Source: Pseudomonas saliphila
Lineage (GTDB): Bacteria > Pseudomonadota > Gammaproteobacteria > Pseudomonadales > Pseudomonadaceae
Reading direction: 5' to 3'
Length of the DNA: 64,000 nucleotides
Assembly (NCBI RefSeq): GCF_008638345.1
Contig: NZ_VTVA01000002.1
Location: 186,001 to 250,000, forward strand
Both the position numbers and the translations under genes were made by a program. The notes beneath the pieces were generated by a model. That model had not been told where the DNA came from. It made no database searches and was given only the letters and a program-made list of their open reading frames with translations. Below are positions 27,794 to 37,488 of the stretch, piece after piece. The first letter of the stretch is position 1. Each line of letters opens with the position of its first letter.

Positions 27794-29138
27794 ACGCCTC
27801 CCCTATTTCCTGACCGATCGCACTGGAGCGCCGCGCTTCACCGGCGATGAAGCCATCCAGATCACCCTGTATTTCTACCGAGGTACAGCTGGCGCGGTAG
27901 GCTGCCATGCGCACCTTGGCCCAGGGCGTGAAGAAACCCAGCGTCAGCATGATCAGCAGACTGTTGCTGAGAAATATCCAGACCATTCGACGCTTGCCCA
28001 GCTGCGACTCGAATCCATGCATGCCGAGTAGGGTGGCATTCATCACCAGATTGGTCAGGCCGGCCATGAAATAGCCAAACAATGCCAGATAGCCGATAAC
28101 ACCCACCGGGAAAACCAGGGCCGGGTGGACCAGTTTGCCAAGTACCACGGCCAGGATCACGCAGCCTATCCCGACCGCAATGACGCGTAGGAAGAACACA
28201 TAATAGTCAGCCGCTTGCAGCTTCAAGCGAAACGGCATGGTGCCGAACAGGCTATTGTTCACGACGTAGCTGTGGGATTTGAACAGGCTATAAGGGGCGG
28301 CGAGCAACAGGGTCAGCACCGCAACCAATGGCCATAGCAATATCGCCATGCAGGCACCGCCGTAGCTGCCCTTGAAGTCAAACCGGATATTCCGGTATGC
28401 ACTGTTCACGGCATGGAACTGCAAGGAGCGCATCACCACCCATGGCAGCGCCGGGATAAATAGCAGCAGCAATACCAATGAGCCGATCGGCAGCAACTTG
28501 GACACAACGATCCAGACGATAACAGCCACCAAGGCAATCAGGCGTCCGCGGAAAATCACCCAGGGGTCAGCCAGATACTGAAAACTGCTGCCATCGATCT
28601 GCGTGTGGCCATAGAAATACTGCAGCGTGCGCACCTTGGCCCAGGGCGCGTAGAAGCCCAGCGTTACCACCATCAGCAACAGATTGACGATCCAGATACC
28701 GAAGAATTCGCCGCCTCGACCCGTAAAAACAACGGGCTCACTGCGCCGTGGTGTGGCCGGTTTGAGCTCGGAAATCGGCGGCTGGGGATTCACAGGTGCA
28801 TCGCTGCCGGAACGCTCGCTGGCTGATGCTTCGAGCGATACCAGAGACAACCCGGAGTTGCCACTGGCTGGCGACTCAACACGCGGCTGGTTGCTATCGG
28901 GTCGCACCGCTTCGGGAACGATATCGACCACCAGCCCCGCTGCGTGCAGCCGACGTTGATAGGCCTGCGCCTGCTCGCTGTCTAGGCCGCGCTTGATGGT
29001 CGCGGACTTGCCGGCGAGCAACGTTTCGATCTGCTCGGGCCGAAAACCGCTCTTTTGCAGATTCCATCGCAGCTGATCCTCCGCCTGACCCTCTACCAGA
29101 CGACCGTTGAAACACACTTTGAAAAGTTCGCTAGACAT
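27768..29138 (-). CDS. DUF898 (YjgN-family) multi-spanning membrane protein
   Basis: A 456-residue protein from ATG 29138 (MSSELFKVCFNGRLVEGQ). The first 75 residues form a small soluble domain; a Pro/Ser-rich linker follows; the remainder is a DUF898 membrane domain with duplicated signature. VVTLGFYAPWAKVRTLQYFY (about 170) and MLTLGFFTPWAKVRMAAYRA (about 400) are the two copies of the YjgN motif, and about six to eight hydrophobic helices lie between. Function is unknown in the family. It overlaps the M48 protease by 26 bp and is divergent from the acyltransferase gene. Confidence 0.85.
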   Translation of the reverse strand: MSSELFKVCFNGRLVEGQAEDQLRWNLQKSGFRPEQIETLLAGKSATIKRGLDSEQAQAYQRRLHAAGLVVDIVPEAVRPDSNQPRVESPASGNSGLSLVSLEASASERSGSDAPVNPQPPISELKPATPRRSEPVVFTGRGGEFFGIWIVNLLLMVVTLGFYAPWAKVRTLQYFYGHTQIDGSSFQYLADPWVIFRGRLIALVAVIVWIVVSKLLPIGSLVLLLLFIPALPWVVMRSLQFHAVNSAYRNIRFDFKGSYGGACMAILLWPLVAVLTLLLAAPYSLFKSHSYVVNNSLFGTMPFRLKLQAADYYVFFLRVIAVGIGCVILAVVLGKLVHPALVFPVGVIGYLALFGYFMAGLTNLVMNATLLGMHGFESQLGKRRMVWIFLSNSLLIMLTLGFFTPWAKVRMAAYRASCTSVEIQGDLDGFIAGEARRSSAIGQEIGEAFDVGISII

Positions 29139-29282
29139 ATAACCATCCATTGGCTTGATAAAATCCGTTTACATCCTGCTATACCGGTAAACCGAGGCCT
29201 GGCGGAAGCAGCGCCACTCCTTGGTAATCGCCGTGGCAGTCCCTATACTTTCCTGCCTTGCGATTATCTCAGGAAGTTATTC

Positions 29283-31226
29283 TTGAAGACTACCCCCACT
29301 TACCGCGCCGATATTGAAGGGCTGCGCGCGCTGGCCGTTGTCCTGGTTATTCTCTACCACTATCAGGTGCCCGGGTTTTCTGGCGGCTTTATCGGCGTGG
29401 ATGTGTTCTTCGTCATCTCTGGTTTTGTGATCACCCAGCTGCTGCAACGGGCAATAAAAAAAGAGACGTTTCGTTTCCGCGAGTTTTACGCACGCCGCAT
29501 CCGCCGGCTCCTGCCGCTCTTTCTGCTGGTATCGACCGTCACCTTTGTGATGATCTCGCCCTTCTATATCGGCGATGCGTACTACATCTTCGCAAAGAGC
29601 TGGCTCGCTTCGCTGGGCGGGCTCAGTAACTTTTACTTCTTTTCAGAGCTCGCCCAGTATTTCGCGCCACAAACCCATTCCCTGTCATTGCTGCATACCT
29701 GGTCGTTGGCGGTCGAGGAACAGTTCTATCTGATCTGGCCGCCAGTGTTGTATCTGGCCTACCGTTTCGGCAAAGGCCGCAACAGCCTCTGGCCGTTCTG
29801 CATAACGCTGTTCGCGGCCTTTGGACTATCGATATATCTGGCCAATGCCTACCCTACTGCTGCTTTCTATTTGCTGCCCGCCCGCCTGTTCGAATTCATG
29901 CTCGGCACCGCAGTGGCGCTGTTCAGCCAGCAACTGCCGAGCCTGCGGCGGGCTAGCGCCGAGCCGGTCGCCGCCCTCGGGGTCAGCATGATTTGCGGCA
30001 CCGCTGTATTGCTCACCCAGCACCATCACTTTCCGGGGTATAACGCCCTGTGGCCAACCCTGGGGACGGCGTTGGTGATTTATGCGGGCCTGCATCAGCC
30101 CAGCACCCTGACCGCTCGCCTGCTTAGTCTGCCGGTCATGGTGTTCCTCGGCGGCATATCTTACTCGCTGTACCTGTGGCACTGGCCGCCCGTGGCGCTG
30201 ATGCACTACCAACTGATCGAGCTGACCTGGAGTAACCGCTTGCTGCTGATGGCCGCGGTGCTGGTGTTGTCCTGGTTGAGCTTCCGCTACGTGGAGAACC
30301 GCTACCGCCACCGCCCCTGGAGTTTTAGAAAAACCTTCATCGTGTTGCTACTGATTCCCTTGCTGGTGGTCTGGGCCATTCAGGTCACGATTCGCCTCGC
30401 CGACGACCTGAGCTTTCGCATTCCTGAAGAGCGTCGAGAGCTGTATAACATTATTGCCCAGAACAACGCTGCAGACCTGTACAAGCCTTGTTTCAAGGGT
30501 GATCCCACCGATTTCAACAAGGATGCAGCCTGTGTGGTCGGCCGCGACCTCGGCGACGGCGAACCGGATGCCATGCTTATCGGTGATTCCCATGCCATTG
30601 CCTTGCTGGGCTTCGTCGAGCAACTGATTGGCGACCGCCACGCGCTGTTGGTCGTTACCCGGGCATCGACACCCTTTGTGATCCCAGAGCATTCGGTCAA
30701 AGCGTTTCCGGACCCCGAGAAGGTCGAACGCAACCAGGCACTGGCCGACTACCTGCAGCAGCGGCCCATGACCGTATTTGTGAATGCCTGGTGGAATTCG
30801 TATCTTATGAACGAGTCATTCCAGACCTATTTCCTGGATACCGTGGCCTGGCTACACGCTCAGGGCCACGAGGTAATCATGATTGAAGACGTCCCGGAGC
30901 TGCCGTCTGCGTCCTATGCCGAATGCCTGTTGAAGAACATGGATGATTGCTCGATCGACGCCGCACAAGCGCGCCAGAAGCAGGCCAATTTCCAGCGTTT
31001 CAAGCAGTCCGTGCAGCAGCGCTTTCCCGAGATCACCTGGATCGATCCGAGAAAGGTAATCTGCGATGAGGAGCGTTGCCAGACCGTACTGGGTGGCATC
31101 CCGCTGTACCGGGACGAGAACCACCTGAACCATGTCGGGTCGACCGAGATCGGCAAACGCTATATCGATCTGTTCGGCAATCCGCTACCAGAGCACCCTC
31201 AAGCCAAGGGCGGTCCTGCGGAGTAA
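29283..31226 (+). CDS. Acyltransferase 3 (OafA/YrhL type) with C-terminal SGNH domain
   Basis: An integral-membrane O-acetyl/acyl transferase of about 648 residues that probably modifies an extracellular glycan such as LPS O-antigen. The TTG at 29283 is chosen because AGGAAG lies six bases upstream and the family signature YRADIEGLRALAVVLVILYH follows at once; upstream in-frame sequence is noncoding. About ten membrane helices fill residues 10-385 (GGFIGVDVFFVISGF, YARRIRRLLPLFLL, LSLLHTWSLAVEEQFY). The periplasmic SGNH domain has MLIGDSHAIALLG (Ser/Asp-type nucleophile block) and DENHLNHVGSTEIG (catalytic Asp-His block). The target sugar is unknown. Confidence 0.9.
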   Translation: MKTTPTYRADIEGLRALAVVLVILYHYQVPGFSGGFIGVDVFFVISGFVITQLLQRAIKKETFRFREFYARRIRRLLPLFLLVSTVTFVMISPFYIGDAYYIFAKSWLASLGGLSNFYFFSELAQYFAPQTHSLSLLHTWSLAVEEQFYLIWPPVLYLAYRFGKGRNSLWPFCITLFAAFGLSIYLANAYPTAAFYLLPARLFEFMLGTAVALFSQQLPSLRRASAEPVAALGVSMICGTAVLLTQHHHFPGYNALWPTLGTALVIYAGLHQPSTLTARLLSLPVMVFLGGISYSLYLWHWPPVALMHYQLIELTWSNRLLLMAAVLVLSWLSFRYVENRYRHRPWSFRKTFIVLLLIPLLVVWAIQVTIRLADDLSFRIPEERRELYNIIAQNNAADLYKPCFKGDPTDFNKDAACVVGRDLGDGEPDAMLIGDSHAIALLGFVEQLIGDRHALLVVTRASTPFVIPEHSVKAFPDPEKVERNQALADYLQQRPMTVFVNAWWNSYLMNESFQTYFLDTVAWLHAQGHEVIMIEDVPELPSASYAECLLKNMDDCSIDAAQARQKQANFQRFKQSVQQRFPEITWIDPRKVICDEERCQTVLGGIPLYRDENHLNHVGSTEIGKRYIDLFGNPLPEHPQAKGGPAE

Positions 31227-31232
31227 CGATGT

Positions 31233-32003
31233 TTATTGCCGGGTGACGTTGAGCTCCACGCCCTGCATCGCCAGTTCATCATAGGCCCGATCGAGGTCCG
31301 CCTTGAGCTGCTCGGCAAAGCCCGAGCGTTGCGACACCACGAAGCGCATCGGGACCTGAATAATACGCTGCGACGGCAAGGGCTCCATGCCCATCTCGAC
31401 CACCACCGGCTCGACTTGAGTCCGATAATGCAATAGATAATCACCGCGGCCCCGCAGCAACATGTTCACCGCCCCGGCATGCGAACTGCCGCGATGTAGC
31501 TCCACGCCCAGCGCAGGATCCTCGACGGTACCCAGCACGTCCTGGGTATAGATGTGATTCATCATCAGGATGAGCTTTTTGCCACGCAGCCCTTCCGGCC
31601 AGACTGGAGCAGGCTCACCGGGACGGTGATAGAGGTGGATGGATACCAGCCCGAGCTGGCGATCCGTTTGCAGCGTGAAGAACTCCCAGCCCGGGCGGGT
31701 TACCGTACCGGGCCACAGGTCGACGCTACCGTCTTCCAGACCGCGCCAGATGCGCGCCGCTGGCATAATGCGCATGCGGAATGGGTAACCAGCCTGCTCC
31801 AGCAACCGCGTTATCAACTGCACCGTTTTGCCGGCAATTTGCCCGCTGGCGTCGAACTCGGAATAGCCCGGGAAATCCATCAGAGCGACTTCCACCACAG
31901 GCCTGGAATCCGTTATCGCTGGGCCTGAATCCGCTTCATCCGCGCCCGCGCTGTTCAGCCAGCACGCCATCAGCATTGCCACGCCGCCGATCATCCCTTT
32001 CAT
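31233..32003 (-). CDS. Periplasmic solute-binding protein, SBP family 3-like
   Basis: A 256-residue exported protein; the ATG at 32003 follows GAGAG at good spacing and gives a signal peptide (MKGMIGGVAMLMACWLNSAG, cleavage near AGADEA). The body has the type II periplasmic-binding fold pattern: VEVALMDFPGYSEF, then AGKTVQLITRLLEQAGYPFR, RIWRGLEDGSVDLWPGTVTR and RGKKLILMMNHIY. There are no permease or ATPase genes beside it, so it is an orphan binding protein or a sensory/extracellular-ligand protein. Ligand not deducible. It lies tail to tail with the acyltransferase (6 bp). Confidence 0.78.
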   Translation of the reverse strand: MKGMIGGVAMLMACWLNSAGADEADSGPAITDSRPVVEVALMDFPGYSEFDASGQIAGKTVQLITRLLEQAGYPFRMRIMPAARIWRGLEDGSVDLWPGTVTRPGWEFFTLQTDRQLGLVSIHLYHRPGEPAPVWPEGLRGKKLILMMNHIYTQDVLGTVEDPALGVELHRGSSHAGAVNMLLRGRGDYLLHYRTQVEPVVVEMGMEPLPSQRIIQVPMRFVVSQRSGFAEQLKADLDRAYDELAMQGVELNVTRQ

Positions 32004-32072
32004 CAGCATTCTCTCTGTGTGTCACTCATAGCCAACGGCCATGATGACAATGAATGCCTCAGCCGTCACGCA

Positions 32073-32110
32073 TAAAAAAACCCCCACCAGGCAATGCCTG
32101 GCAGGGGTTT
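32073..32110 (-). terminator. Terminator after glyA
   Basis: On the minus strand AAACCCCTGCCAGGC and GCCTGGTGGGGGTTT pair across a three-base loop and run into TTTTTTT. It lies 20 bases after the glyA stop. Confidence 0.88.
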
Positions 32111-32130
32111 GTGTACTGCTGCGTTGCAGC

Positions 32131-33387
32131 TCAGTCGGTATAGACCGGCAGACGCTTGCAGATGGTCTTGACCTGTTCACGAACCCGATCAATCACCGAC
32201 TCATCGCCCATGGCATCCAGGATATCGCTGATCCAGCCAGCCAGCTGACGGCAATCTTCTTCCTTGAAACCACGCGTGGTGACAGCGGGAGTACCGATGC
32301 GCAGACCCGAGGTAACAAAAGGCGAGCGCGGATCGTTAGGCACCGCATTCTTGTTCACGGTAATGAAGGCACGGCCCAGTGCAGCGTCCGCATCCTTACC
32401 GGTAACATCCTGCTTGATCAGCGACAGCAGGAACAGGTGGTTCTTGGTGCCACCGGACACGACGTCAAAGCCGCGCTCGATAAATACTTCGGCCATCGCC
32501 TGGGCGTTCTTCACCACCTGTTTCTGGTAGGTCTTGAACTCGTCGCTCATCGCCTCCTTGAAACAGATCGCCTTGGCTGCAATCACGTGCATCAGCGGGC
32601 CGCCCTGGCCACCCGGGAATACCGCGGAGTTCAGCTTTTTCTCCAGCGCTTCGTTGGAACGGGCCAGAATCAGGCCGCCACGCGGGCCGCGCAGGGTTTT
32701 ATGCGTGGTGGTCGTTACCACGTCGGCATAGGGAACCGGGTTTGGATATTCGCCGGCAGCAACCAGACCTGCCACGTGCGCCATGTCGACAAACAGGTAG
32801 GCACCTACCTTGTCAGCGATTTCGCGAAAACGGGGGAAATCAAGAATCTGTGAGTAGGCAGAGAAACCGGCGATGATCATCTTCGGCTTGTGCTCAACGG
32901 CCAGTGCTTCCACCTCATCGTAGTCGATCAGACCGGTATCGGTGTTGATGCCATATTGCACAGCGTTGTAATGCTTGCCGGAAAAATTCACGCTGGCACC
33001 GTGGGTCAAGTGACCGCCATGGGCCAGGCTCATGCCCAGTACCGTGTCACCGGGGGTCAGCAGCGCCTGGAACACAGCACTGTTCGCCTGTGAGCCGGCA
33101 TGCGGCTGAACGTTGGCATAATCAGCGCCAAACAGTTGCTTGGCCCGGTCAATGGCCAGCTGTTCCGCAATATCCACGAACTCGCATCCACCGTAGTAAC
33201 GCTTGCCCGGATACCCTTCGGCATACTTGTTGGTGAGCACAGAGCCTTGCGCCTGCATGACAGCCGGGCTGGTGTAGTTCTCGGATGCGATCAGCTCAAT
33301 ATGCTCTTCCTGACGCTGAGCCTCCTGCTGCATGGCTGCCCAGAGATCGGCATCGAAGTTGGCAATATCGTTGGAACGGCTAAACAT
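32131..33387 (-). CDS. glyA: Serine hydroxymethyltransferase GlyA
   Basis: GlyA converts serine and tetrahydrofolate to glycine and methylene-tetrahydrofolate, using PLP. The ATG at 33387 ([19 protein letters not shown]) gives 418 residues, the usual size; the 13 upstream in-frame residues are not family-like. The PLP lysine is in [16 protein letters not shown] (about residue 229), and [15 protein letters not shown] and [11 protein letters not shown] are family motifs. It lies next to the MorA-type gene on the same strand, an arrangement also found in P. aeruginosa. Pseudomonads carry more than one glyA copy. Confidence 0.96.
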   Translation of the reverse strand: MFSRSNDIANFDADLWAAMQQEAQRQEEHIELIASENYTSPAVMQAQGSVLTNKYAEGYPGKRYYGGCEFVDIAEQLAIDRAKQLFGADYANVQPHAGSQANSAVFQALLTPGDTVLGMSLAHGGHLTHGASVNFSGKHYNAVQYGINTDTGLIDYDEVEALAVEHKPKMIIAGFSAYSQILDFPRFREIADKVGAYLFVDMAHVAGLVAAGEYPNPVPYADVVTTTTHKTLRGPRGGLILARSNEALEKKLNSAVFPGGQGGPLMHVIAAKAICFKEAMSDEFKTYQKQVVKNAQAMAEVFIERGFDVVSGGTKNHLFLLSLIKQDVTGKDADAALGRAFITVNKNAVPNDPRSPFVTSGLRIGTPAVTTRGFKEEDCRQLAGWISDILDAMGDESVIDRVREQVKTICKRLPVYTD

Positions 33388-33486
33388 GTGACGGCCCCCG
33401 CTAGGTCGTTCGAAAAGAGGCGGCATTTTACCTCAACGGGCGCGAACTGGCACATGAAAAGCACTCAGCCGCCTCGCGAAACTCGC

Positions 33487-36400
33487 TCAATTGCCCTGTA
33501 GCCAGGTTTCCAGCAGCACCTGGGCAGGTACCGGACGCCCCAGATGGAAGCCCTGCGCCTCGTCACAATCGAAGTTGCGCAGCAATGACATCTGTTCCGG
33601 GCCTTCAACACCCTCGGCAATCACCTTCAGCTGCAGGCTCCGTCCCATGGCGACGATGGCCTGTACCAGCGACGCATCACGGCTGCCTTCGTACATCGCG
33701 TGGACAAAGCTGCGATCGATCTTCAGCGTGTCGATGGGAAAGTCCTTCAGATACTTGAGCGACGAGTAGCCGGTGCCAAAATCATCAATCGCAATCTGCA
33801 CGCCCAGATCCTTGAGGCTGGCCAACGTACGCATGGTGCCCTCGACATCCTGCAGCAGAATGCTTTCGGTCAGTTCCAACTCGATGCAGCCCGGTTCTAG
33901 CCGATAGCGGCTGATGACCTCGGTCACCTGCTCAGCCAGTCGCCCGGAACTGAACTGCCTCGCGGACAGGTTGATCGCCAGGCGTGGTAACAGATGACCG
34001 GCGTCATGCCACTCGGCCATCTGTCGGCAGGCGCGGTCCATGACCCAGTCGCCCAGGGCGCTGACCAGGCCAATTTCTTCGGCGATGGGAATGAACACCG
34101 CTGGCGACACACTGCCCAGCTCGGGATGATGCCAGCGCAGCAAGGCCTCGGCACCGGTCAGGTGCCGATCCGAGCAGCTGAACTGGGGCTGATAATCCAG
34201 GGTGAATTCATCATTGTGCAAAGCGCGGCGCAGATCGTTTTCCAGGCTCAGACGCTCTGCCGCCCGCGCATTCATCTCGGCTTGATAGAAGCGGAAGGTG
34301 TCCCTGCCCATTTCCTTGGCGTGGTACATGGCGGTATCGGCATTTTTCAGCAGCACCGTGGTTTCGACCCCGTCCTGCGGGTACAGGGCGATGCCGATAC
34401 TGGCGCTGATGAAGAATTCTTTATGATGCAGCAGGAAACCCGGCGCCAAGGCCTGAAGTATCTTCTCGGCAACGTGAATACCGGCTTTGAGCGCCGCATC
34501 CCGCGTCTGCAGACCGATCAGCAGCATGGTGAATTCATCACCGCCCATCCGGGCCACGGTATCGCTTTCACGAATGCAGGAGCGCAGCCGGCGGCCGACT
34601 TCTCTCAACATCGTATCGCCAGCTGCGTGCCCCAGCGTGTCGTTGATCGGCTTGAAACGATCAAGATCGAGAAACAGTACCGCGACCCACTCCTTGCGCC
34701 GTTCGGCAACCTGCAAGGCGCCAGCGAGTCGATCCTGGAACAGCGTGCGATTGGGCAGCCCGGTCAGCGCATCGAAATACGCCAGGCTTTCGATGCGTGC
34801 TTCACTTGCCTTGCGCTCGCTGATATCGACAAAGAATCCGATATAGCTGACCAGATCTCCGTCGCTATCGAGGACCGCGTTAATGCCTGCCCACGTCGGA
34901 TAGTTTTCGCCATTCTTGCGCTTCTGCCAGACCTCTCCTTCCCACCGCCCGTTACCACGCAGGGTCGTCGTGATCTCCTTGTAAAAATGGGGGTTATGTT
35001 CGTCAGAGGCCAACAGAGAGGGCAGTTGATCCAGCACGTCGGTTGCGGCGTAGCCGGTGATCCGGGTGAAATTCTCGTTGATCTGCACGATGTAACCCGC
35101 CGGATCGGTAACCACAATCGCACCCGTAGTGTTTTCGAAGACCGTGGCGGCCATCCGCAGACTATTTTCGGTGCGCCGCTGCTCAGTGATGTCCCGGGCG
35201 ATGCCCAGCAATCCAAGAAACCGGCCATGGGGACTCCACATCAGGGAGACCCGCAGTTCCACCGGGCAGGTGTGCCCATCGGCCTTGATGCAATCGAAAC
35301 TTGTCTGCCGATTAAAGCCGTCCTGGCGCAAGCGCTCGGAAGTCACGGGGTCCGCCAGCAGCGGCTTTATCTCACGCACGAGGGCAGTGATGAACTGAGT
35401 GAATCGGGTACCCGCGACGACTTCTTCAAAGCCGTTTCTGATAATGAACTCGGGCGTAAAGCCCAGCGCGCCGATCACCGAGGGGCTCACATAGTCGAGT
35501 CGGAAGTCCGTATCGGTGGCCCAGATCACATCGCTGATGTTCTCCGCCAGCAGCCGGTAGCGCTGCTCGCCGGTTTTGAGAATTTCAGTGATGCGCGTCT
35601 GATTGGTCACGTCCTTCACCGTTCCTATGACCTGGTGCACGCGGCCGTCGGGCAGCCGCGACATGACCTTGACGCGTATCGCGAACCAGCTCCAGGTGCC
35701 GTCCTGACGTCGCCAGCGGATGCGCCAGGCAAGAATCTTGTCGTCACTCAGCACCTGCTGAATATTGCGATTGACGTGCATGTACTCGACATCATCAGGA
35801 TGCAGCAGACGCTGCATATAATCGCTCGGCAGCGTGGCCTCTTCCGCTTCGCTGTAACCCAGCCAATGCGCGAGAGAGTGGTTGGCAAACACCATCTGGT
35901 TATGCTGAACGTCCCGAATGTAAACCATATCTGGTACGGCCTTGACGACGCCGGCCCAGAAGTCCTCGCGCTCGGTCATGGTTCGTTCGATGCGCCGACG
36001 CTCCGTCACATCGGCGATACTGACCGTGACGGCACGGTAATCTTCCAACTGGTCAGGTAGGCGCATGACGATCCAGACATAGCGCAGAATGCCACCGGAT
36101 GAGCGCAAGGGCGTTTCCATCTCGAAACGCTGCTGCCCACCGACCAGCGCCGCAATAAACCCGTACCGGAATCCACCTGCATTGATCTGTTGCTGACGGC
36201 CATGGTGCACGGCGCGCTGCAGATCCTCTACCGACTCCAGCTCCAGCAGATCCAGCATGTTCTGGTTGGTATCGACTATCCGCACCTGCTCCAGCAATTC
36301 GTTATGTCGCTGCGGGTTGTTCTTCAGCCAGGTATCAAGGGCCCGAGGACTGGTTAACTGTTCCTGTTCGACAAAGCGCAGCACACCGGTCAGATCGACC

Positions 36401-37434
36401 TGAACCAGCGCCATGTCCACGCTTTGCACGATGTCCCGGTAACGCCGTTCGGCCTCCTGCAGCGTCCGGTAGGACTCGGCATTGAATGCCTCAAGGCTGC
36501 GATTGGTTCGCTGCATCTGCGACAGCATCCAGAGGATCAGCAACAACACGGAGGTAAAGGCTGCCACCACCAGTGCCTTGGCGCTGATCAGCTCGCCCAG
36601 CTGCTGGCGATAGTAGCCGTCATCCACCAGGCCACGGACTTGCCACAACGTTCCTTCAACCGGCGCGCTGACCTGCACGCGCTCACGTTCTTCGGGAGTC
36701 ATCTGCGCATTTTCCAGGAATATCAGACGATCAGCCCGCTGGCGTGCCAGGACCCGCACGCTGGCCGCGTCCTCCAGCAGCCAGGTATAACCCCGCCCCG
36801 GATAGGCTGATACCAGCTCGGCAATGGCTTGCTCGCTAACCAGCAGCACCCAGTACTCACGAGGGTTTCGACTGGCGACCACCCAGTACAGGAGTCCGCT
36901 GACCGGATCGGCCGCCAGCGTATAGGTTTGTCCACTCAGGTCCAGGCTATGCACCACGCGCATCCAGGGCTGATCCGCGTGAGCCGTATTCACCTGGGCA
37001 AGGTTCACGCGAATGACATCCTCAAGCCCGCCAATCAACTGCATCGGGGCGGCGGTATCAGGGTCGCGCTGCGCCTCGAGCAACTGCTCGATCGCGACCG
37101 ATCTCAGCTCAAGATTACGGCCGACCTGTTCAGCTGTCAGCCACACGCTTTCTTCTATTTGCGTCTGATGCTGACTGCGGACCAGCGTGAAATCGTGCCA
37201 GGCCTGCCAGACCATCAATGCCGCAAGCAGAACGGCCGCCAGCGCAACCAGTATCAGGCCGGTGGCCGAACGGCGTCCGAGGGGAAGGTTTTCCGGCTTG
37301 CGGTCAGGGTGTGAACGCTCAGTTGGGTTGATCAAGAGCGCCCCACTGCTGTGCCGGCAAGCCACTGCGTGGCCCTGTCCAGCGCGGGAAGGGGGTTTGC
37401 CCTCCTCGACCAGTTGGGCTAGCCTTGCCTGCAA
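33487..37434 (-). CDS. morA: MorA-type PAS-GGDEF-EAL cyclic di-GMP protein
   Basis: A 1315-residue inner-membrane protein expected both to make and to degrade cyclic di-GMP. The order is TM1 (about 58-78), a periplasmic sensor region to about 285, TM2 (about 285-305), and then about four PAS domains (starting near 330, 490, 625 and 750). The GGDEF domain has DALTGLPNRTLF and an intact ARMGGDEF near residue 963, with an RESD inhibitory I-site five residues before it. The EAL domain has GAEALLRW near 1096, INLSARQ, LELTES, IDDFGTGYSSL and LKIDRSFV. Both catalytic domains look intact. The start is uncertain: TTG at 37434 has a weak binding site, and GTG or TTG codons 20-35 residues later are possible. 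The position beside glyA matches morA. Confidence 0.88.
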   Translation of the reverse strand: MQARLAQLVEEGKPPSRAGQGHAVACRHSSGALLINPTERSHPDRKPENLPLGRRSATGLILVALAAVLLAALMVWQAWHDFTLVRSQHQTQIEESVWLTAEQVGRNLELRSVAIEQLLEAQRDPDTAAPMQLIGGLEDVIRVNLAQVNTAHADQPWMRVVHSLDLSGQTYTLAADPVSGLLYWVVASRNPREYWVLLVSEQAIAELVSAYPGRGYTWLLEDAASVRVLARQRADRLIFLENAQMTPEERERVQVSAPVEGTLWQVRGLVDDGYYRQQLGELISAKALVVAAFTSVLLLILWMLSQMQRTNRSLEAFNAESYRTLQEAERRYRDIVQSVDMALVQVDLTGVLRFVEQEQLTSPRALDTWLKNNPQRHNELLEQVRIVDTNQNMLDLLELESVEDLQRAVHHGRQQQINAGGFRYGFIAALVGGQQRFEMETPLRSSGGILRYVWIVMRLPDQLEDYRAVTVSIADVTERRRIERTMTEREDFWAGVVKAVPDMVYIRDVQHNQMVFANHSLAHWLGYSEAEEATLPSDYMQRLLHPDDVEYMHVNRNIQQVLSDDKILAWRIRWRRQDGTWSWFAIRVKVMSRLPDGRVHQVIGTVKDVTNQTRITEILKTGEQRYRLLAENISDVIWATDTDFRLDYVSPSVIGALGFTPEFIIRNGFEEVVAGTRFTQFITALVREIKPLLADPVTSERLRQDGFNRQTSFDCIKADGHTCPVELRVSLMWSPHGRFLGLLGIARDITEQRRTENSLRMAATVFENTTGAIVVTDPAGYIVQINENFTRITGYAATDVLDQLPSLLASDEHNPHFYKEITTTLRGNGRWEGEVWQKRKNGENYPTWAGINAVLDSDGDLVSYIGFFVDISERKASEARIESLAYFDALTGLPNRTLFQDRLAGALQVAERRKEWVAVLFLDLDRFKPINDTLGHAAGDTMLREVGRRLRSCIRESDTVARMGGDEFTMLLIGLQTRDAALKAGIHVAEKILQALAPGFLLHHKEFFISASIGIALYPQDGVETTVLLKNADTAMYHAKEMGRDTFRFYQAEMNARAAERLSLENDLRRALHNDEFTLDYQPQFSCSDRHLTGAEALLRWHHPELGSVSPAVFIPIAEEIGLVSALGDWVMDRACRQMAEWHDAGHLLPRLAINLSARQFSSGRLAEQVTEVISRYRLEPGCIELELTESILLQDVEGTMRTLASLKDLGVQIAIDDFGTGYSSLKYLKDFPIDTLKIDRSFVHAMYEGSRDASLVQAIVAMGRSLQLKVIAEGVEGPEQMSLLRNFDCDEAQGFHLGRPVPAQVLLETWLQGN

Positions 37435-37488
37435 TTTGTCCGCCCACGGACAATCCAGCTAGTTTTTTAGTCAACAGGTTACGTATCC

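Noticed and set aside
33994-36060. Open frame of 688 codons on the plus strand inside the MorA-type gene
   Set aside because: It mirrors the GGDEF/PAS coding sequence in the opposite direction and shows no recognisable domain, signal or ribosome-binding site.
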